Part shown: one piece after another, positions 35,131-47,916 of the stretch
Position numbering within the stretch: the stretch's first letter is position 1
How the letters are laid out: every line of letters begins with the position of its first letter
NCBI RefSeq assembly: GCF_012396235.1
Contig: NZ_JAAXPA010000020.1
Coordinates: 78,258 to 142,257, forward strand
Length of the DNA stretch: 64,000 nt
Direction: 5' to 3'
DNA from: Rhodococcus opacus
GTDB taxonomy: Bacteria > Actinomycetota > Actinomycetes > Mycobacteriales > Mycobacteriaceae
Position numbers and translations under genes: made by a program
The notes under the pieces: model-generated
The model's database searches: none
The model's input: the letters and a program-made list of their open reading frames with translations, nothing else
What the model was told of the DNA's origin: nothing

Positions 35131-36497
35131 ATCGCACGCCCCGGATTGAGAATTCCGGTGGGGTCGAACGCTGCCTTGACTTCTGCCATCAGGGACCTCT
35201 CCACCGAGCCGATCATGGGTTCGAGGTAGCGGCGTTTGAGGTCGCCGACGCCGTGCTCGCCCGTGATGGATCCACCCAGCGCCAAGCATTGCGCCACCAT
35301 CTCGTCGAAGGCCTGGTGGGCCCGTTCGGCGGCGTCCGGATCTGCGGCGTCGAACACGATCGTGGGGTGGAGGTTGCCGTCGGCGGCGTGCCCGAAGGTG
35401 CCGATGAGGAGGCGGTGGTGGTCGGCGATTCGGGTAATGGCGTCGAGCATGTGCGGTAGCCGGGGCACCGGCACGGCCAGGTCGTCGAGCAGAGTGCTGC
35501 CGCGGCGCTCGAGGGCGGTCAGCGCCACACTGCGGGCCTGCATGAGGGCGTCGCCTTCGGCGGGGTCGGTGCTCATGTACAGCTCGGTGGCCGCGGCCGC
35601 ACGGCACGCGTCCGCGCTGCGCTGCGCTTCCGCCGGGGCTGCGTCGCCGTCGCACTGGATCAACAGCAGCGCACCGGCCGTCTGGTCGAGACCCATGCGG
35701 GTCATGTCGTTGACGGCCGAGATAGTGGTGCGGTCCATGAGTTCCACCAGGCTCGGGTCGGCCACCGCCTGAATCGCCATCACCGCGTCGACCGCCCGGA
35801 CGGGCTCGGCGAAGGCGGCGACGACGGTGGCCGTGCGTGCCGGTGGTCGACGCAGCCGCATGGTCGCCTCGACGATGACGGCCAGGGTGCCCTCGGACCC
35901 GACCAGCAGTTGGGTCAGGTTCAATCCGGCGACATTCTTGCGGGTGGTGGCGCCGGTGTGGATGATCCGGCCGTCGGCGAGCACCGCCTTGATCCGGGCG
36001 ACGTGGTCGCCGGTGACCCCGTATTTCGCGCAGCATGCTCCGCCGGCATTGGTCGCGAGGTTTCCCCCGATCGTGGAGACGGCGCGACTGCCGGGGTCGG
36101 GAACGTACCAGAGTCCGCGCTCCGCCGCCGCGGCAGCGAGATCACCGTTGATCACTCCCGGCTCGACCGTCGCGGTGCGGGACTGTTCGTCGATGGTGAG
36201 GATGCGGTCGAGTTTCTCGGTGCTGAGCACGATGCAGCCGTCGATCGCGTTGGCCCCGCCGGCGAGTCCGGTGCCCGCCCCTCTCGTGACGACCGGAATG
36301 CCGTACCGGTGGGCGGTTTTCAGGGTTCTCACGACGTGGTCGGTGGTCCGGGCGCGGACCACCGCGATCGGATGCCCGGAGGGGGAGAGCATCGACTGGT
36401 CGCGGGTGTAGGCGATCATGGTGTCGCTGTCGGTCACTACGGCATCGCCCAGCGCCGCGAGCAGACCCGCGACGGGACCGGTCGTCACCACGGTCAT
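35127..36497 (-). CDS. GlcD-type FAD-linked oxidase (2-hydroxyacid dehydrogenase)
   Basis: A 456-residue VAO-family flavoprotein. FAD-binding blocks are VVTRGAGTGLAGGANAIDG and PDPGSRAVSTIGGNLATNAG; the C-terminal cap ends with GHAADGNLHPTIVF and GSITGEHGVGDLKRRYL, which in GlcD and D-lactate dehydrogenases bind the substrate. Predicted role: oxidation of a 2-hydroxyacid. In a propane pathway this could take lactate or a related C3 acid to the keto acid. GGAAGG upstream of the ATG; overlaps the next gene by ATGA. Confidence 0.85.
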   Translation of the reverse strand: MTVVTTGPVAGLLAALGDAVVTDSDTMIAYTRDQSMLSPSGHPIAVVRARTTDHVVRTLKTAHRYGIPVVTRGAGTGLAGGANAIDGCIVLSTEKLDRILTIDEQSRTATVEPGVINGDLAAAAAERGLWYVPDPGSRAVSTIGGNLATNAGGACCAKYGVTGDHVARIKAVLADGRIIHTGATTRKNVAGLNLTQLLVGSEGTLAVIVEATMRLRRPPARTATVVAAFAEPVRAVDAVMAIQAVADPSLVELMDRTTISAVNDMTRMGLDQTAGALLLIQCDGDAAPAEAQRSADACRAAAATELYMSTDPAEGDALMQARSVALTALERRGSTLLDDLAVPVPRLPHMLDAITRIADHHRLLIGTFGHAADGNLHPTIVFDAADPDAAERAHQAFDEMVAQCLALGGSITGEHGVGDLKRRYLEPMIGSVERSLMAEVKAAFDPTGILNPGRAI

Positions 36498-36547
36498 GCT
36501 TGTCCTTCCACAGTGTTGTATTCCGTCGGGTTGTGCACCGCACCGGG

Positions 36548-36874
36548 TTACCGATTGATCTCCAGTTCGCCCATGCGGGACCAGTCGGTGCCGGGTAGGT
36601 CGGTGTGGAGGATGCGCGGTGTCTCGCTCAGTGCCGGGCGCATCGCGTCCAATCCCTTCCGGAAGTGGTCGGCAGCGACGTGGTCGGACCCGGCCTGCCC
36701 GTCCCGGAACGCCTCGATCAGCACGAACTCGGCGGGATCGTCTGCGCTGCGATGCCATTCGAACCAGAGATTGCCCGGCTCGGATCGGGTCGCGTCGGTG
36801 AACTCCTTGGTGACGAGTAACCAGTCGTTCCGGTACTTGTCGAGGACCTTGAACTTCACCACGATGAAAATCAC
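36548..36874 (-). CDS. ABM-domain (LsrG-like) small protein
   Basis: A 108-residue ABM-fold protein: MIFIVVKFKVLDKYRNDWLL, NLWFEWHRSADDPAEFVLIE, HFRKGLDAMRPALSETPRI. This layout fits putative quinol monooxygenases. It follows the hairpin after the chaperonin gene and precedes the FAD oxidase by 50 bp. It may be read at low level through the terminator, or from its own promoter. Confidence 0.75.
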   Translation of the reverse strand: MIFIVVKFKVLDKYRNDWLLVTKEFTDATRSEPGNLWFEWHRSADDPAEFVLIEAFRDGQAGSDHVAADHFRKGLDAMRPALSETPRILHTDLPGTDWSRMGELEINR

Positions 36875-36922
36875 GATGACTCACTTTCTTTCGGACGAAT
36901 TCCTCACCGCCGGAACGGGGGA

Positions 36923-36963
36923 GTGGGTCACCGCCTCGCAGGACCGTCGAGGCGGTGACCCAC
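36923..36963 (-). terminator. Terminator after the prm chaperonin gene
   Basis: A perfect 16-bp stem (36923-36938 with 36948-36963, arm GTGGGTCACCGCCTCG) and a 9-nt loop, 8 bp after the chaperonin stop. No T-run. It probably ends most of the prm operon transcript. Confidence 0.8.
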
Positions 36964-36971
36964 TGCGTGCG

Positions 36972-40424
<3,453 letters not shown>

Positions 40425-40428
<4 letters not shown>

Positions 40429-41471
40429 GACGACACGGTTTCCCGCGCCCCGGCAGCGACCTCCACACCTTCCTGCCCGGCCGGCTCGGCCAGTCGCAGG
40501 TTCGCGGGAACGTCGATGTCGTACAGCGCTGCCGCGTTGAGGCCGAGGATCTTCTTTTTCTGCTCGACGGTGATCGGGGCGTACTCGCCCTGCATGTCCT
40601 CGGGGATCTGGAAGTCGACGAACTTCTCGATCAGCCACTTCGGGGTCCACAGCGCATAGTCGCTGCCGAACAGGATCTTGTCCTCGCCGATCCAGTAGAG
40701 CAACTCGCCGATGATCTGGGCGAAGTAGCGGGGCCGGGTGTGGATGAACGGAAGGGCAACCGCCAGGCCGCCGTACACGTTCGACTCCTGGGTGGCGATC
40801 CAGCAGAAGTCCTCGAGGCGTGGCAGGCCCACGTGCTCGACGACGAACCGCAGGTCCAGGTAGTCGGTGGCGACCTTGTCGATGTCGGAGACGTCGAACG
40901 CGTCGCGGTCGAGGGGACGGATCGTCGGACCCTTGTGGACGTGAATGTTCTTGATTCCCAACTCGATGCACTCTTCGAGGTAGCGTCGCGACCAGGGGTC
41001 GTCGAGTTTGTAGCCGCGGGAGTCGCCGTGCCATTCGGCGGTGTAGAGCTTGACGCCCTGCAGGTTCATCCGGTCGGCGTCCTTGCGGAGCTGTTCGAGC
41101 CCGGCCTCCTCGTGGCGGGGATCGTAGGCGTGGTTGTAGGTCAGTTTGCCGGGGTGCTTGGCGACCAGGGCGAGTGCTTCGTCGGTTCGCCCGAATCCGT
41201 TGTGGTAGAAGTCGCTGAGCAACGTGGCCTGGAAGACCGCGTGGTCGACGTATCCCTCCACGAAGATGTCACGCTCGAAGCGTTCGCTGCCGTAGTACGT
41301 GTAGGTGTCGTAGTCCCACATGACCTCTTCGGGGCTGAGGTTCTTGTGATAGTCGTAGAAGCAGTCGATGAACTGCTTGCCATGTACGTTCTTCTGGTTC
41401 GACTCGCGGGCGTCCCAGACGTGTACGTGGCCGTCCACGATGAAGTATTTCTGACCGTCCTTCTGATACAT
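40425..41471 (-). CDS. Amidohydrolase_2-family protein conserved in propane operons
   Basis: A 348-residue TIM-barrel protein of the amidohydrolase_2 (ACMSD-like) family. The metal motif is FIVDGHVHVWDARE (HxH), followed by later ligands in NIHVHKGPTIRP and FVVEHVGLPRLED, and a C-terminal ILFGSDYALWTPKW with the conserved Asp. Such genes accompany prm/mim clusters, but the reaction is not known. It might act as a metal carrier or on a by-product. A hairpin lies before it at 41513-41541. Confidence 0.8.
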
Positions 41472-41512
41472 CGGGTCCTCGCTTGGTCCTGTTTTTCGGA
41501 TGGGCTGGGGGT

Positions 41513-41541
41513 GTCCGGGGCCACCCTGTGTGGCCCCGGAC
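41513..41541 (-). terminator. Hairpin after prmD
   Basis: Arms GTCCGGGGCCAC (41513-41524) and complement (41530-41541), 12 bp perfect with a 5-nt loop, 9 bp after the prmD stop and before the amidohydrolase. It may attenuate transcription so that prmABCD is made in excess over the accessory genes. Confidence 0.7.
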
Positions 41542-41550
41542 GGCTGCGAT

Positions 41551-41892
41551 CTACTGCGCTGTGAGGTCGAATCCGATGTACTCGGCGGCGTCCTCCGGGC
41601 TGGCGAACAGCAGGGTCTTCTCGTCGAGGTGGACCATGCGCCCGTAGTGGGTGGAGCTGATCTCCTCGAAGATGGACCCGTCGAATTCCTGACCCAGGGC
41701 GTCGGTGAGTTCCTCGTAGTCGAAGTCGAGCAGGCGTTGGCCGTCGACGCGGATCATCGACGGGTACTCGGTCAGCTCCACACCGTCCTTGGCGCCCATC
41801 ACCTCCGCGACGACACGGCCGATGGGGGTGTTCATCAAGGTGACGCCACACATGTTGGAGAACTCGGTGGACGATCCGAATTGCATGCTCAC
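41551..41892 (-). CDS. prmD: Propane monooxygenase coupling protein
   Basis: A 113-residue MmoB/DmpM-type coupling protein: [20 protein letters not shown], then [20 protein letters not shown], and the C-terminal [16 protein letters not shown]. It binds the hydroxylase and tunes electron and oxygen use. GTG at 41892 overlaps the prmC stop (GTGA); an ATG at 41886 would trim two residues. Fourth gene of the operon. Confidence 0.9.
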   Translation of the reverse strand: MSMQFGSSTEFSNMCGVTLMNTPIGRVVAEVMGAKDGVELTEYPSMIRVDGQRLLDFDYEELTDALGQEFDGSIFEEISSTHYGRMVHLDEKTLLFASPEDAAEYIGFDLTAQ

Positions 41893-42995
41893 TGGTCCAA
41901 CTCCTTGGGGATGTCGAGCCCGAGGTCCTCGAGCAGGGAACGGAACTTGTCGGTGGCGGCGTCGAAACTGGTGGCGAAGGTGATCGCCTTGTCGGCCGGC
42001 TGCGACCAGATCGGCTGCAGCGCCCGGGCGGCGTCGAGGCACCGTGGCACCCAGATGGCGAGCCAGGTGCCGAACAGCTCTTTGTTCGCCTCCCCGTGCT
42101 CGGGGTCTCGGGTGAGCAACCGGAACAGGTTGCGGGTGTAGGCGAGGTCGCGGTCGTAGTCGTGTTCGCCGGTGCCCACGATGGTGGGCGTGATGTAGTC
42201 ACCGTTGCCGGCGGCGATCTGCATGACCAGTTCGCTGCGGAACAGGGTGCCGACCAGCTGTTCGAAGACGATGTTCGAGCCGAACAGCAGCTCACACCAG
42301 TCGGGAACCGCGGTGAGCCGCTCGACGACCTCGCGGGTGGGCTGCCACTCGGGCGCGGACTGCCAGACCTCCTGGTGGGCGGTGCCGTCGAAGTTCTCGG
42401 TGGCCTCGGACAGGTCCAGGTTGAACAGGGCCAGGTCCTGGGCGAAGCGCATCTTGTGGGCGGCGTTCACCGCGACGGCGGTGTTGATCATGTTCGTCGG
42501 GCAGGACCGCTGGATGGAGGTGAACACGTGCAGCGCCAACCCGTTCTCGGCGTGCATCCACGCCCCCAGGTTGCGGGAGATGAACGTCAGCCACGGGGTG
42601 TTCCAGCCGTCGTAGACCCGGGCACGCTTGGCGTTGGACAGGCACAACTCCACCTGGTGGACCACCTTGGAGTTGTTGCGGTAGATGGTTTGGTCCCATT
42701 CCTCGTTCGGATCGAGGAAGGCGTGCCAGTTCGACGACTTCGCGGCCGTCCACTCCTGCGGATAGCCGCCGGGACCGTCACCGAACCCGTAGATCCAGCC
42801 CTGGGAGAGGTGGCGGTCGGGATCGGGCTGCACGTCGACGGTCACGTCCTCGTACATCGTCGACCGCTTCTTGGCCGGCGTGTAGTAGGTGAAGCTGCGG
42901 CTGCGGGAGCTGGGGAACTCCAGCGCACCGGCTTCGGAGTCGGTGAACTCGATCTTCGGGAAGCTGCGTTGCTTGGACTCGGCGGTTGCGGTCAT
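41889..42995 (-). CDS. prmC: Propane monooxygenase hydroxylase small subunit
   Basis: A 368-residue beta subunit of a soluble diiron monooxygenase: [40 protein letters not shown] and [21 protein letters not shown]. The fold parallels the alpha subunit but lacks the full diiron ligand set. It forms the hydroxylase core with PrmA. ATG 42995 starts after GAGAAACGAG. The stop overlaps the prmD start. Confidence 0.92.
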   Translation of the reverse strand: MTATAESKQRSFPKIEFTDSEAGALEFPSSRSRSFTYYTPAKKRSTMYEDVTVDVQPDPDRHLSQGWIYGFGDGPGGYPQEWTAAKSSNWHAFLDPNEEWDQTIYRNNSKVVHQVELCLSNAKRARVYDGWNTPWLTFISRNLGAWMHAENGLALHVFTSIQRSCPTNMINTAVAVNAAHKMRFAQDLALFNLDLSEATENFDGTAHQEVWQSAPEWQPTREVVERLTAVPDWCELLFGSNIVFEQLVGTLFRSELVMQIAAGNGDYITPTIVGTGEHDYDRDLAYTRNLFRLLTRDPEHGEANKELFGTWLAIWVPRCLDAARALQPIWSQPADKAITFATSFDAATDKFRSLLEDLGLDIPKELDQ

Positions 42996-43045
42996 CTCGT
43001 TTCTCAGTTCTGTCGGTGAAGCAGGAAGGTGGTTTCCCAGGACGT

Positions 43046-44089
43046 CTACTCGAAGGCGGGGCTGGTGAACTTGTCGTAGAAGATCTGGTCTTTCGGTGTG
43101 TCGTTCGCCTCGAGTAGTTCCAGGGCGGCGTCGACCATCGGCGGCGGCCCGCACAGGTACACCTCGGCCCGGCCGATGTCCGGTTCGCGGCGGCCGACGA
43201 CGTCGGTGACGTTGCCGTCCTCGACGGCGATCGCACCCACGGGCAGCGGGTCCATCGATTCCGAGAGGCAGGCCACGAACGTGAAATTCGTCAGTCCTCG
43301 TCCGAGTTCGAGGATCTCGTCGACGTAGAACAGGTCGTGCGGGGTGCGGGCACCGTAGTAGAAGTGCACCTGCCGAGTGTTGCCCGTCTCGCTCATGTGC
43401 CGCAGCAGCGACAGAAGCGGAGCCATTCCCGCGCCGCCGCCGATGAAGACCATCGGCAGGACATGGCCTTCCTTGATGGTGAACGACCCGTACGGTCCGG
43501 TCAGGGCGATCTCGTCACCCACCGAGATCCCGTCCTCGAGCAGCCCGGCGAACTTGCCACCGGGGTATTTCTTGATGAGGAACTCGACATGCCCCGGCGT
43601 CGATCGGGTCGTCGCCATGGAGAAGGACCGATGCTCCTCGGTGCCTGGGATGTGCAGGTCGGAGTACTGACCGGGTTTGAATTCGTATCCCGCCGGTTCG
43701 ACCGGCGCCAACCGGAGCGACACGATGTCCTTGGTCATCGGCTCGATCCCGGTCACCCGAGTGCGCACATCCTGGATGGGGACACCGCCGAGAAGTTCGT
43801 CCTCGTCGAAATTGAGCAGCTCGATGGTGCAGTCGCTGTATGCAGTCGAGCGGCAGAGCAGGACGTGTCCCTCGTCGACCTCGGCGTCGTTGCACGCAAA
43901 CGTCGAGTAGTCCTCCATCTGGATATCGCCTTCGAGGACAAAGGATTTGCAAGCCGAGCAGCGTCCCTCGCGGCAGCCGTGCATCAGGTGGATGCCCTGC
44001 CGGAACGCGGCATCGAGGATGTACTCGTCTTCGCCGACTTCCATCTCGATGTCGACGGGCTCGAAGTTGATACGGTGCTTGTCGGCCAC
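43046..44089 (-). CDS. prmB: Propane monooxygenase NADH reductase
   Basis: A 347-residue reductase: an N-terminal plant-type 2Fe-2S ferredoxin with Cys39, Cys44, Cys47 and Cys79 (GCREGRCSACKSF, LLCRS), then an FAD module (HRSFSMATTRSTPG) and an NADH module (MVFIGGGAGMAPLLSLLRHM, YLCGPPPMVDAALE). It moves electrons from NADH to the diiron centre of PrmA. 50 bp from prmC, 85 bp from prmA; the latter gap holds a hairpin. Confidence 0.93.
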   Translation of the reverse strand: MADKHRINFEPVDIEMEVGEDEYILDAAFRQGIHLMHGCREGRCSACKSFVLEGDIQMEDYSTFACNDAEVDEGHVLLCRSTAYSDCTIELLNFDEDELLGGVPIQDVRTRVTGIEPMTKDIVSLRLAPVEPAGYEFKPGQYSDLHIPGTEEHRSFSMATTRSTPGHVEFLIKKYPGGKFAGLLEDGISVGDEIALTGPYGSFTIKEGHVLPMVFIGGGAGMAPLLSLLRHMSETGNTRQVHFYYGARTPHDLFYVDEILELGRGLTNFTFVACLSESMDPLPVGAIAVEDGNVTDVVGRREPDIGRAEVYLCGPPPMVDAALELLEANDTPKDQIFYDKFTSPAFE

Positions 44090-44126
44090 GGGGTCTCTCC
44101 TGGACTCGTGAAAATGAATGGTGAAG

Positions 44127-44165
44127 CGGTGGGTGGCGCCGGAGTGGCCGCGGCGCCACCCACCG
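44127..44165 (-). terminator. Hairpin between prmA and prmB
   Basis: Arms CGGTGGGTGGCGCC (44127-44140) and complement (44152-44165), 14 bp perfect with an 11-nt loop, 9 bp after the prmA stop. Because prmB follows, it is more likely an mRNA-stabilising or attenuating element than a full terminator. Confidence 0.7.
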
Positions 44166-44174
44166 AGCCTGAGA

Positions 44175-45809
44175 TCAGGCCGGAACTGTGCCGCCGGCGC
44201 GGTACGCGGCGATGTGCGCGTTGCGTTCGGCTTCGGACATCTCGTTCAAGAGCACGTTCGGGCTCTGGAAGGTGTTGCCCCGCACGTCGTCGAGAGTCCA
44301 CATCTTCTTCGGATCGTCCAGATCGAGGTGCGGCTGGCCGACCAGGGTCTTGCCGTCGTCGCGGACGTAGCCGAGATCGGAGACGATGTCGGCGAGGTCC
44401 TTGCCGTGATGCAGGGTTTCCCACTCCCGGAATCCGGTGAGCCGGCCCATGTTCGGGGTCGGCCGGCCCTGGTACTCGCTGCGGAACGCGACGGCGTCGG
44501 TCCAGTAGCAGGTTTCCGAGCAGTACGTCCGCCACTGCTCGTCGACCTTCTCCACGACCATGTCCTCACGGATGAGGGCGGGAACCATGCAGGTCCAGCA
44601 CCGGTGCGGGTACTGGTACCCGACCTCCTCGAACGCGATCGGCTTGTTGCGGCCGGGGTATGCGAGCCGGTTGTACTCCTCCCACCACTTGCCGTACTTC
44701 GAGTACCAGCCCGGGTACTTGTGCTCGAACCACTCGAAGTCCTTGTCGGTCATCGCGTCGATCCGCCAGTAGTTCACCGGCCATCCGGTGGCGAAGAACC
44801 GGGCCACCTCGTGGACGTAGCCCTTGTCGGTGATCCGCTTCCAGGCCTCCTCGACCAGGTCGTGCGGGATCGTCAGCCCGTACTTCTCGAGCGGGATGAG
44901 GTAGCTGCGGTAGTAGTCGTCGTAGATCCATCGACGCCACATCTCGGCGTAGCTTTCCCGGTCCTTGCGGCGGTCCTTCGTGCCGTACTCGATGAAGGTG
45001 CCGATCGCGGCGTCGACGACGCAGTGGTTGTTCCACCACGCGTACCGCAGGTCACGTTCGAGCAGTGGACGGTTGCGTTCGTCGGCGAGTGCCATCAGAA
45101 GGATCGAGTAGCCGTTGGAGATGTGCCGCGACTCGTCCGACTGCACCGAGTGGAAGACCGTCGGCAACAGGTAGTCACCGTTGGCGGCCGCCTCGTCGGG
45201 CATGGCTACGAACAGGGTGTTGGTGAACGCCGTCTCGGCGACCACGGTCAGGTAGATGTTCGCCGCGGTGATCGCGTCGCCGGTGATGAACCCTTCACCG
45301 AACTGCCTGCCGATGGTGCCCGCGTAGTTGTTCGCGAACGCCTTCTCGGTCATGTCGAAACCGGCGGGATCGATGTAGTTGTTCATGTACAGCTTCTTGA
45401 GGTTCATCTGGATCGTCGAGTGACGAACCTCGTCGATCATCTGCACCGCCAGCCCGTTGTGGATTTCCGGGTTGGGGACGGCGTCGATGGCCATCGGCAT
45501 CGCTCGGGCGGCCGAGATCTCCGGGAACGGAATGATCGACAGGAACAGCTTCTGCCACTCGAGCCACCGCTGCTGCACCTGGCGGAACATGTTGCCGCGG
45601 ATGGCACCGTCCATGGCGCCGTACACGCGGTTGTCCTTCTCTTCCTCCATCGGGAAGTAGGACCGCATGATCTGTTTGAGAGGATCCTTCTTCGGAGCCT
45701 TCTCGAAGGTGTAGTCGGTGCCGAACCGGGTGGCCGGGGTTGCGAATGTCGGATCCCATGACAGTTCGGTGATCTTCGCGTGGGCCTTTGTCAGGCTTTG
45801 CCTACTCAA
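44175..45809 (-). CDS. prmA: Propane monooxygenase hydroxylase large (diiron) subunit
   Basis: A 544-residue alpha subunit of a soluble diiron monooxygenase. The ligands are E97 ([10 protein letters not shown]), E127 and H130 (MIDEVRHS), E192 (VAETAF), E226 and H229 (SDESRH). Their spacing (30, 3, 65, 34, 3) equals that of methane monooxygenase hydroxylase. It hydroxylates propane, in related organisms mostly at C2. The start is TTG at 45809, chosen because AGGAGG stands exactly 6 nt upstream and no ATG fits. Cys pairs near residue 400 (CWTC, CSETC) may bind a structural metal. First gene of the operon. Confidence 0.95.
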   Translation of the reverse strand: MSRQSLTKAHAKITELSWDPTFATPATRFGTDYTFEKAPKKDPLKQIMRSYFPMEEEKDNRVYGAMDGAIRGNMFRQVQQRWLEWQKLFLSIIPFPEISAARAMPMAIDAVPNPEIHNGLAVQMIDEVRHSTIQMNLKKLYMNNYIDPAGFDMTEKAFANNYAGTIGRQFGEGFITGDAITAANIYLTVVAETAFTNTLFVAMPDEAAANGDYLLPTVFHSVQSDESRHISNGYSILLMALADERNRPLLERDLRYAWWNNHCVVDAAIGTFIEYGTKDRRKDRESYAEMWRRWIYDDYYRSYLIPLEKYGLTIPHDLVEEAWKRITDKGYVHEVARFFATGWPVNYWRIDAMTDKDFEWFEHKYPGWYSKYGKWWEEYNRLAYPGRNKPIAFEEVGYQYPHRCWTCMVPALIREDMVVEKVDEQWRTYCSETCYWTDAVAFRSEYQGRPTPNMGRLTGFREWETLHHGKDLADIVSDLGYVRDDGKTLVGQPHLDLDDPKKMWTLDDVRGNTFQSPNVLLNEMSEAERNAHIAAYRAGGTVPA

Positions 45810-46012
45810 TGTGCGCCTCCTGGATCGTGAGCCGGCCGGGCGCCGGCTGTGGGGGGACGTTGTGGAAATTGATTGAACCCCGTGATCCAGCTCTCATCCG
45901 TCTCAGTGTGAGACGCAGGTCACTTCCGGATGGGTGGTGGCTGCCTACACTTGCCCCGCGCCGCGGCAGACCCACGCAGCCCTCGATCAGCCGAAGCAGG
46001 AGACCAGAGCGA
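45810..46012. promoter_or_regulatory. Divergent prmA / activator control region
   Basis: About 200 bp between prmA and the upstream activator. It contains CGTCTCA-GTG-TGAGACG (45899-45915), a perfect palindrome with 7-bp arms, matching the tandem sites at 34757-34790. It lies 90 bp from the prmA start and 97 bp from the activator start, a suitable place for an enhancer-type site. I see no -24/-12 sigma-54 promoter. Confidence 0.75.
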
Positions 46013-47803
46013 GTGACCCCACAGCCCACCAGCACGTCACACCACCGCACGACGCCGAAGTCGAACTCGGACTCGGACTCCGAGGGGGCTCCGGCCTCGA
46101 GTTCGCCTGCAGGATCGGACTACCTACGTCTGAGCAATTGGCTCCAAGTATCCTGGTCGCGATCTCGGCAGGCGTTGGGAGACGACGACCGTCCCGCCGC
46201 CGCGTATGTCGAGCGCATGGCCACCGACACGGTGCTCGAGCGTGCCGCCCGATCCGTACTGTTCGAGTTGACCGTCGCCATCGAAAATGAGCCGGTATCA
46301 CTGATTCTCACCGATGTGAACGGCATCGTGCTCTCCCGCACGGGCGGCGACAGCGCCTTGTTCACCGCACTCGACCGAGTCGACCTCGCCCCGGGCTTTC
46401 GCTACGCGGAGACCCAGGTCGGCACCAATGGAATCGGCACCGCGCTCGAGGTCGGCCGACCTCTCCTCGTGGACGGAGACCAGCACTTCAGTGGTCCGCT
46501 GCGGTCCTTCTCCTGCGCGGGAGCGCCGGTGACGCACCCCATCACCGGGGCGATTCTCGGTGTCGTGGACCTGACCACCGCCGCGCAGAATTCCAACACC
46601 CTGTTGCTGTCCTTCGCGACACTCGCCGCAACCCGCCTTCGTGAGCGCATGCTCGACGACGCAACCGAACTGGACCGGGCGATCTTCAGTGCGTACCGGT
46701 CCGCATGCCGGCGCTCCAGCCGACCCGTCGTCGCTGTCGGTGACGAGGTCGTGATGATGAACTCGCTGACCCGGCAACAATTCGACTCACCAGACCAGAT
46801 GGCGATTCTCGAACGCACCCGAGACATCGGCGGTGAAACGACACCGGTCACGATCCTCACCGAGCTGCCCAGCGGAACGGTCGCACGCCTGAGTTACGAG
46901 CCGACATTCACCGGTAGCCGGCTGGCAGGAGGCGTCGTCCGGATCACGAAACAGGTTGCTTCGCTGCGCCTTTCCACTTCGAAGGCGAATGTACCCACCC
47001 CGCCCGCGATTGCCGGTGCCAGCCCGCTCTGGCGGCACACGGTCCAGGCGGTCGTCGACGCCTGCCGGCGACAGGACTGGCTGGTCCTCGACGGAGAACC
47101 CGGCGTCGGCAAGACCGCCCTGATCCGAGCGGCGCACCAACTCGTACCGGACCGCGGACTCGCCGTACTCGACGCCACCGCACTCGGCGACGACCTCCTC
47201 ACCGAGGCCTCCGACGAACTCGACAGCGGATCCGACCTGGCAATACTGCACGCACACGTCCTGAACGACACTCATCTCGCCGCACTCGCGGACCTACTGC
47301 AGGGCCCCCAGGCGCAGGAGCCACCTCGCAGACCGTGGGTGGTGCTCACCCGGTATCCCCAGGACTCGACCGACACCACTCCACTGCTGCGCATGTTCCC
47401 CAAATCGATCACGGTGCCACCCCTGCGGCACCACCTGGACGATATTCCCGATCTTGTGCGCAGCCTGCTCGACACCCTGGGGGCCACCGGCCTCACCCTG
47501 TCTCCGGCCGCCTTGAATCAGCTCGCGCGTCTGGCGTGGCGCGGAAACGTCACCCAGCTGAAGAAGGCTCTCGAGGACACCTACCGGCGGCAACGGTCCG
47601 GTGTCGTCGAAATCGACACCCTGCCTCCCGCATGCCGTTCCACCACACGCCGAACGTTGACCAGGATGCAGGCGCTCGAGCGGGACGCGATCGTGGACGC
47701 GCTCGCGCTTCATGCCGGCGACAAGACTGCCGCCGCCGCCGCCATCGGCATGTCCCGAGCGACGATCTACCGCAAGATCCGCGAATTCGGCATCGTGCTC
47801 TGA
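46013..47803 (+). CDS. GAF / AAA-like / Fis-HTH activator, AcoR-MimR type, with intact Walker A
   Basis: A 596-residue homologue of the regulator at 32959. The first ~45 residues are Ser/Thr/Pro-rich. Then a GAF-like sensor (ILTDVNGIVLSRTGG, GTNGIGTALEVGRPLLVDG), an AAA module, and the Fis HTH (AIGMSRATIYRKIREFGI). The Walker A is complete (GEPGVGKTALI), in contrast to the other copy, but GAFTGA is missing here also. GTG 46013 is chosen for AGGAG 10 nt upstream; the open frame before it would read into prmA. Likely the direct activator of prm. Confidence 0.85.
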   Translation: MTPQPTSTSHHRTTPKSNSDSDSEGAPASSSPAGSDYLRLSNWLQVSWSRSRQALGDDDRPAAAYVERMATDTVLERAARSVLFELTVAIENEPVSLILTDVNGIVLSRTGGDSALFTALDRVDLAPGFRYAETQVGTNGIGTALEVGRPLLVDGDQHFSGPLRSFSCAGAPVTHPITGAILGVVDLTTAAQNSNTLLLSFATLAATRLRERMLDDATELDRAIFSAYRSACRRSSRPVVAVGDEVVMMNSLTRQQFDSPDQMAILERTRDIGGETTPVTILTELPSGTVARLSYEPTFTGSRLAGGVVRITKQVASLRLSTSKANVPTPPAIAGASPLWRHTVQAVVDACRRQDWLVLDGEPGVGKTALIRAAHQLVPDRGLAVLDATALGDDLLTEASDELDSGSDLAILHAHVLNDTHLAALADLLQGPQAQEPPRRPWVVLTRYPQDSTDTTPLLRMFPKSITVPPLRHHLDDIPDLVRSLLDTLGATGLTLSPAALNQLARLAWRGNVTQLKKALEDTYRRQRSGVVEIDTLPPACRSTTRRTLTRMQALERDAIVDALALHAGDKTAAAAAIGMSRATIYRKIREFGIVL

Positions 47804-47821
47804 CCGACCGTACCCCTGGAA

Positions 47822-47836
47822 TGTCAGATTGAGACA
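47822..47836. promoter_or_regulatory. Weak GTCTCA-like inverted repeat upstream of catalase
   Basis: TGTCAGATTGAGACA has 4-bp perfect outer arms (TGTC/GACA) and one good TGAGACA half. It is a loose match to the operators of the two GAF/Fis regulators, 81 bp before katA. Possible link between propane oxidation and peroxide defence; weak. Confidence 0.3.
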
Positions 47837-47916
47837 TCGCTGCGCTCTCCCTCGAGGGATGCTCTCGCCGAACCACATTCACCCGCCCAGCCTCGGGTGT
47901 CAGACAGGAGAAATCG

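Noticed and set aside
44118..45761. Plus-strand frame of 547 codons opposite prmA
   Set aside because: Antisense of prmA, whose diiron ligands are all in place.
45810..46012. Sigma-54 type -24/-12 promoter before prmA
   Set aside because: I looked because the regulators resemble NtrC-family proteins. No TGGC/TTGC pair with correct spacing is present, and the regulators lack GAFTGA.
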